From RGIG9114 sp045592865 (GTDB lineage Bacteria; Bacillota; Clostridia; Oscillospirales; JAGBHD01), in the NCBI GenBank assembly GCA_045592865.1, contig JAZNVP010000026.1, positions 1-16,598 of the forward strand: DNA of 16,598 nucleotides. The letters are read 5' to 3'. The translations under genes were made by a program, and so were the position numbers. The notes under the pieces were generated by a model. That model had not been told where the DNA came from, did not search any database, and worked only from the letters and a program-made list of their open reading frames with translations. Below, piece by piece: positions 13,265 through 16,598 of the stretch (the first letter of the stretch is position 1; each line of letters begins with the position of its first letter).

Positions 13265-13349
13265 CAATTGAATTTGACGCCTTTTGCGGGCGGCGTAGTT
13301 AAAGGAACCTGTTGGGCGAAAGCCTAAATTCCGCAAAGGGGGTAAATTG
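13265..13349 (+). ncRNA. structured 5' leader of potABCD, candidate cis-regulatory RNA
   Basis: Hand folding gives several helices. ACGCC (13277-13281) pairs with GGCGT (13292-13296) around a TTTTGCGGGC loop. TTGGGC-GAAA-GCCTAA (13312-13327) is a 6-bp hairpin with a GNRA loop, extended by GGAA (13304-13307) with TTCC (13329-13332). CAATT (13265-13269) can pair with AATTG (13345-13349) to close the element. The first hairpin's loop TTTGCGG (13283-13289) matches CCGCAAA (13331-13337), which runs into the potA Shine-Dalgarno. It can form a pseudoknot, or extend to a 10-bp stem that excludes the first hairpin. This is the layout of a translation-controlling riboswitch, but it matches no class I recognise. 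Confidence 0.5.
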
Positions 13350-13351
13350 CA

Positions 13352-14758
13352 GTGTCAGAAAATATTGTAGAATTAAAAAACATAATCGTCAGCTTCGAAG
13401 AGGATCAGATCCTAAAAGGTATCAATCTCAGCATTAAGGATAAGCAGTTTGTTACCTTGCTAGGTCCGTCAGGTTGCGGGAAGACCACAACTTTAAGGAT
13501 TATTGGCGGATTTATCTCTCCCGATAGCGGCGATGTTTTGTTTAATGGGGAAAAAATCAACGATGTTCCGCCTCATAAGAGAAACGTAAATACCGTTTTT
13601 CAAAGGTATGCATTGTTTCCTCATTTAAACGTATTTGAAAACGTTGCTTTTGGCTTGAGGGTAAAGAAGTGTCCCGAAGCTGAAATAAGAGAACGCGTTA
13701 TGGAAATGCTCACGCTCGTTGACCTTAAAGGGTTTGAAAAGAGAAAGGTTAACAAGCTTTCGGGCGGTCAGCAGCAGCGTGTTGCTATCGCCAGAGCGCT
13801 CGTTAACACTCCTAGTGTGCTTTTATTGGATGAACCTTTGGGTGCGCTTGACCTTAAACTCCGCAAAGATATGCAGATTGAGCTTAAAAAGATTCAACAG
13901 AAGCTTAAAATTACCTTCGTCTACGTAACCCATGATCAAGAAGAGGCGCTTACAATGTCTGACGTGGTTGTTGTTATGAAGGACGGCACTATTCAGCAGA
14001 TAGGAACCCCGCAGGATATTTATAATGAGCCTGTAAATGCTTTTGTTGCTGATTTTATCGGAGAGAACAATATCGTTGACGGAAAAATGCAGAAAGATTT
14101 CCTTGTATCGTTCTGCGGTGCTGATTTTACTTGCGTTGATAAAGGCTTTGATAACAACGAAGCGGTAGATGTCGTTGTTCGTCCTGAGGACGTTGAGGTG
14201 GTTCCTGCAATTCAGGGCCAGTTAACCGGAAAGGTCCTTTCTGCAGGCTTTAAGGGCGTTCATTATGAAATGATAGTTGATTGCTCGGGATATCAGTGGC
14301 TTATTCATTCAACTGTTTCTCAGAACGTTGGTGACGTTATAGGACTTAAAATATCTCCGGATAATATTCACATTATGAAAAAAATGCTTCCTTATGAGGT
14401 TAATACCGTTAAGGGACGTGTCTTAGAAATATCCGATGATAATCTTCTTGCAACCGTTGAGGTTGAGGGAGGGGAGATAGAAGTATCTGCAGAGGGTCTT
14501 GATGAAAACTATTCAGTTGAACTTCAGATTTGTCCTGAAGACGTTGAAATAGTTCCCGAAAATCAAGGTGACGTTAACGGATATCTTGAGTCGGTTATAG
14601 ATAAGGCAAGCTATATTGAAATGATTGTTTCAACCAAAGATTACAAATATCTCGTTAAGTCGTTAAAAGACGAACAGGTAGGAACAACCGTCGGCCTCAG
14701 ATTCAACAGGGAAAAGATAACGGTTCTTTCCTCGGAGGCACCGAAAGATGAAGAATAA
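13352..14758 (+). CDS. potA: spermidine/putrescine-type ABC transporter ATPase PotA with duplicated C-terminal domain
   Basis: 468-residue ATPase of a polyamine-type importer. Nucleotide-binding motifs are complete: Walker A GPSGCGKTT (38-46), Q-loop VFQRYALFPHLNV (82-94), signature LSGGQQQR (136-143), Walker B LLLDEP with GALD (157-167) and switch His194 (THDQ). A TOBE-type regulatory domain follows (about 238-345, with RPEDVEVVP). It is then repeated (about 349-461, with CPEDVEIVP). Usual PotA is about 350-370 residues, so the extra length is this second copy. Start is GTG 13352 after AAAGGGGGT at 13335-13343; that site is part of the leader's predicted pairing. It overlaps potB by 11 nt. 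Polyamine specificity is inferred from family resemblance and the potABCD order. Confidence 0.93.
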   Translation: MSENIVELKNIIVSFEEDQILKGINLSIKDKQFVTLLGPSGCGKTTTLRIIGGFISPDSGDVLFNGEKINDVPPHKRNVNTVFQRYALFPHLNVFENVAFGLRVKKCPEAEIRERVMEMLTLVDLKGFEKRKVNKLSGGQQQRVAIARALVNTPSVLLLDEPLGALDLKLRKDMQIELKKIQQKLKITFVYVTHDQEEALTMSDVVVVMKDGTIQQIGTPQDIYNEPVNAFVADFIGENNIVDGKMQKDFLVSFCGADFTCVDKGFDNNEAVDVVVRPEDVEVVPAIQGQLTGKVLSAGFKGVHYEMIVDCSGYQWLIHSTVSQNVGDVIGLKISPDNIHIMKKMLPYEVNTVKGRVLEISDDNLLATVEVEGGEIEVSAEGLDENYSVELQICPEDVEIVPENQGDVNGYLESVIDKASYIEMIVSTKDYKYLVKSLKDEQVGTTVGLRFNREKITVLSSEAPKDEE

Positions 14759-15545
14759 ATGGACAATAACACCCTATCTTGCGTGGATGGCAGTGTTTAT
14801 AATCGTGCCTTTGGGTATGGTTGCCTATTATGCCTTCACGCCTGACGGGAAATTCAGTTTCGACGCGTTTTTAGATATAACTATCTATGCGCCCGTTTTT
14901 ATGAAATCTTTGTATCTAGCTTTTATTGCAACTGTGATTAGCCTTGTTTTAGCCTATCCTCTTGCATATATGATGAGCAGATCAAGTGCGCTTGTTCAGA
15001 AAACAATGATGATGCTTATTATGCTTCCGATGTGGATGAACTTCCTTTTAAGGATTTATGCCTGGGTCGTTCTTCTCCAAAAGGACGGCATCATCGAAAA
15101 TATCTTGGGCTTCTTCGGTATTGAGACCACACTTATCTATACACCGGGTGCCGTTGTTCTTGGTATGGTTTATAACTTCCTGCCATATATGCTTATGCCT
15201 ATCTATACTGTTATGACGAAAATAGACGGCAGTCTTATTGAAGCCGCTTCCGACTTAGGTTCTGGCACTTTAAGAATATTCAGTAAGGTAGTGTTCCCGT
15301 TATCGCTCCCCGGAGTTATCTCGGGTATAACTATGGTTTTTGTTCCCGCGGCGAGCACCTTTCTTGTTGCGCAGTATCTCGGCGGAAGCAAGAATATGCT
15401 TATCGGCGATATAATTGAAAAAGAGTTCTTGAGAGATTATAGCGCAGGTTCTGCTCTGTCGCTTGTTCTGATGGTGTTTATGTTTATATTCATCGGCATA
15501 ACCAACAAATTCGGTGAAGACGATATGGAGGGTATGCTGATATGA
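14748..15545 (+). CDS. potB: spermidine/putrescine-type ABC transporter permease PotB
   Basis: 265-residue inner-membrane permease with about six hydrophobic segments, starting at residues 8-28. The cytoplasmic EAA loop that docks on the ATPase is present at 165-193 (EAASDLGSG, then PLSLPGVISG). The conserved LPMWMNFLLRIYAW (93-106) is typical of PotB. It begins 11 nt before the end of potA, behind a site inside it (TCGGAGG), and its end overlaps potC by 4 nt. Length is normal. Confidence 0.94.
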   Translation: MKNKWTITPYLAWMAVFIIVPLGMVAYYAFTPDGKFSFDAFLDITIYAPVFMKSLYLAFIATVISLVLAYPLAYMMSRSSALVQKTMMMLIMLPMWMNFLLRIYAWVVLLQKDGIIENILGFFGIETTLIYTPGAVVLGMVYNFLPYMLMPIYTVMTKIDGSLIEAASDLGSGTLRIFSKVVFPLSLPGVISGITMVFVPAASTFLVAQYLGGSKNMLIGDIIEKEFLRDYSAGSALSLVLMVFMFIFIGITNKFGEDDMEGMLI

Positions 15546-16333
15546 CAAAGAAGTCTTATAAGATTTATACCGCACTGATTTTGGCTTTTCTTTATATACC
15601 GATTTTTGTTCTGATCGCTTATTCCTTTAACGACGGCAAAACAACCGTCTGGAAAGGTTTTACTTTTAAGTGGTATGTAGAACTGTTCAGAGACTCAGCA
15701 ATCATAGAAAGCCTTATGAATTCGCTTATAGTGGCTCTTGTTTCGGCGATATTTGCAACTATTCTCGGAACACTTGCGGCAGTTGGAATTTTTTCGGTCA
15801 GCAAGAGAACAAGCCGTCTTTTGATGCAGGTTTCAAATCTTCCTATAATAAACCCCGAAATAGTAACAGGCGTTTCGTTAATGCTTCTGTTTGTTTTCTT
15901 CGGAAAAATTTTCGGGTTTGAGATGGGTATGGGAACGGTTATTCTTGCGCATATTTCTTTTTCTGTTCCGTATGTTGTATTAAACGTTTTGCCAAAACTA
16001 AGGCAGATGAACAAAAACGTCTATGAAGCAGCCCTTGATCTCGGATGCAGTCCTGTTAAATCTTTTGCAAAGGTTGTTGTTCCTGAGATTATGCCGGGTG
16101 TCATAAGCGGATTTTTAATGTCGTTCACATTCTCGCTTGATGATTTTATCATAACCTATTTCACAAGGGGAGATAAGTTTCAGACTTTGCCTATAGAGAT
16201 ATACACAATGCTTAGAAGGAGAATTTCTCCAAAGATTAATGCTCTTTCGGCGCTTATGTTTGTGATAGTTCTAATTTTACTAATTCTTGTTAACATTAAA
16301 AGTTATCGTGATGAAAGGAAAAAGGTTAAATGA
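15542..16333 (+). CDS. potC: spermidine/putrescine-type ABC transporter permease PotC
   Basis: 263-residue second permease with an N-terminal membrane segment (about 8-28) followed by SFNDGKTTVWKGFTFKWY, a family feature. The EAA loop lies at 162-190 (EAALDLGCS, then PEIMPGVISG). LPIINPEIVTGVSLMLLF (100-117) and SFTFSLDDFIITYFTRG are characteristic of PotC. It overlaps potB (ATGA) and potD (ATGA), so translation of all four pot genes is likely coupled. Confidence 0.95.
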   Translation: MTKKSYKIYTALILAFLYIPIFVLIAYSFNDGKTTVWKGFTFKWYVELFRDSAIIESLMNSLIVALVSAIFATILGTLAAVGIFSVSKRTSRLLMQVSNLPIINPEIVTGVSLMLLFVFFGKIFGFEMGMGTVILAHISFSVPYVVLNVLPKLRQMNKNVYEAALDLGCSPVKSFAKVVVPEIMPGVISGFLMSFTFSLDDFIITYFTRGDKFQTLPIEIYTMLRRRISPKINALSALMFVIVLILLILVNIKSYRDERKKVK

Positions 16334-16598
16334 AAAAGTTTTTAGCTGTTTCGCTTGTTTTAATTCTTGCATTTCCTTGGTGCTTGAGCGGATGCAAAAA
16401 GTATGATGGGGAAATCAACGTTTATAACTGGGGAGAGTATATATCCGACGGAAGCGAAGGAACCCTCGACGTTATAAAGGAGTTTGAGGACAAATATAAT
16501 ATTAAGGTTAACTACACTGAGTATGATAGCAACGAGTATATGTATAACGTTATTAAGAGTAACGAGAGCGCGTCATATGATATCTTGATTCCTTCTGA
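16330..16598 (+). CDS. potD: spermidine/putrescine-binding lipoprotein PotD (3' end cut by window)
   Basis: First 89 codons of the extracellular substrate-binding component. A lipoprotein signal peptide (KK, then a hydrophobic core) ends in the lipobox LSGC with Cys22 as the lipid-anchored residue. The mature start has INVYNWGEYI, the first strand of PotD/PotF-type receptors, whose Trp and Tyr commonly line the polyamine site, and YDILIPS marks the next conserved strand. Its ATG overlaps the potC stop (ATGA). The window ends within the gene, so the ligand residues farther on cannot be checked. Confidence 0.93.
   Translation, partial: MKKFLAVSLVLILAFPWCLSGCKKYDGEINVYNWGEYISDGSEGTLDVIKEFEDKYNIKVNYTEYDSNEYMYNVIKSNESASYDILIPS

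Noticed and set aside
1..16598. CRISPR arrays, insertion sequences, prophage, defence or secondary-metabolite systems
   Set aside because: No spaced repeats, transposase or integrase motifs, phage genes or defence-type domains were seen; the genes are housekeeping and transport.

Overview
The window looks like chromosome from a low-GC Gram-positive bacterium of the class Clostridia, perhaps an Oscillospiraceae/Ruminococcaceae-type gut organism. The evidence is the rimP-nusA-ylxR-ylxQ-infB-rbfA-nrnA-truB-ribF gene order, strong Shine-Dalgarno sites, sigma-A-type promoters, a short NusA, a type 3 prolyl-tRNA synthetase and a PdaA-like deacetylase. The genus cannot be told from the sequence alone. 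Most of the window is conserved housekeeping DNA. No defence system, prophage, insertion sequence or CRISPR array is visible.

Layout. (1) 1-973, minus: an aldo/keto reductase cut by the window edge, diverging from (2) 1066-8339, plus: a nine-gene translation/RNA operon. Its promoter feeds a short hairpin leader, then rimP, nusA, rnpM(ylxR), ylxQ, infB, rbfA, an NrnA-like DHH phosphoesterase, truB and a one-domain ribF-like FAD synthetase, ending at a strong terminator. (3) 8382-8458, minus: tRNA-Val(GAC) between two terminators. (4) 8539-10850, minus: proS, its terminator, then a PdaA-like deacetylase whose Shine-Dalgarno directly abuts that terminator. (5) 10879-11929, minus: a DUF421 membrane protein overlapping a DUF4363 protein. 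(6) 12021-13093, minus: a small conserved-looking gene of unknown function, then rplU-rpmA with an L21-type leader and a terminator. (7) 13185-16598, plus: potABCD, a spermidine/putrescine-type ABC importer with tightly overlapping genes, preceded by a structured leader and cut by the window end inside potD.

How the genes work together. The plus-strand operon supplies 30S maturation factors (RimP, RbfA), transcription elongation control (NusA), initiation factor 2, tRNA pseudouridylation (TruB) and small-RNA turnover (NrnA). The rplU-rpmA operon, proS and tRNA-Val add to the translation theme. The pot operon is a complete importer: ATPase, two permeases and a lipoprotein receptor.

The points most worth a second look are these. 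The pot leader has a possible pseudoknot or alternative stem that covers the potA ribosome binding site. PotA carries a duplicated C-terminal regulatory domain. The RibF homologue has no riboflavin kinase domain and appears to start on AUA overlapping the truB stop. The deacetylase has a full Shine-Dalgarno and signal peptide but only AUC at the expected start. bL27 lacks the Firmicutes N-terminal extension, and the prp protease gene is missing from its operon.
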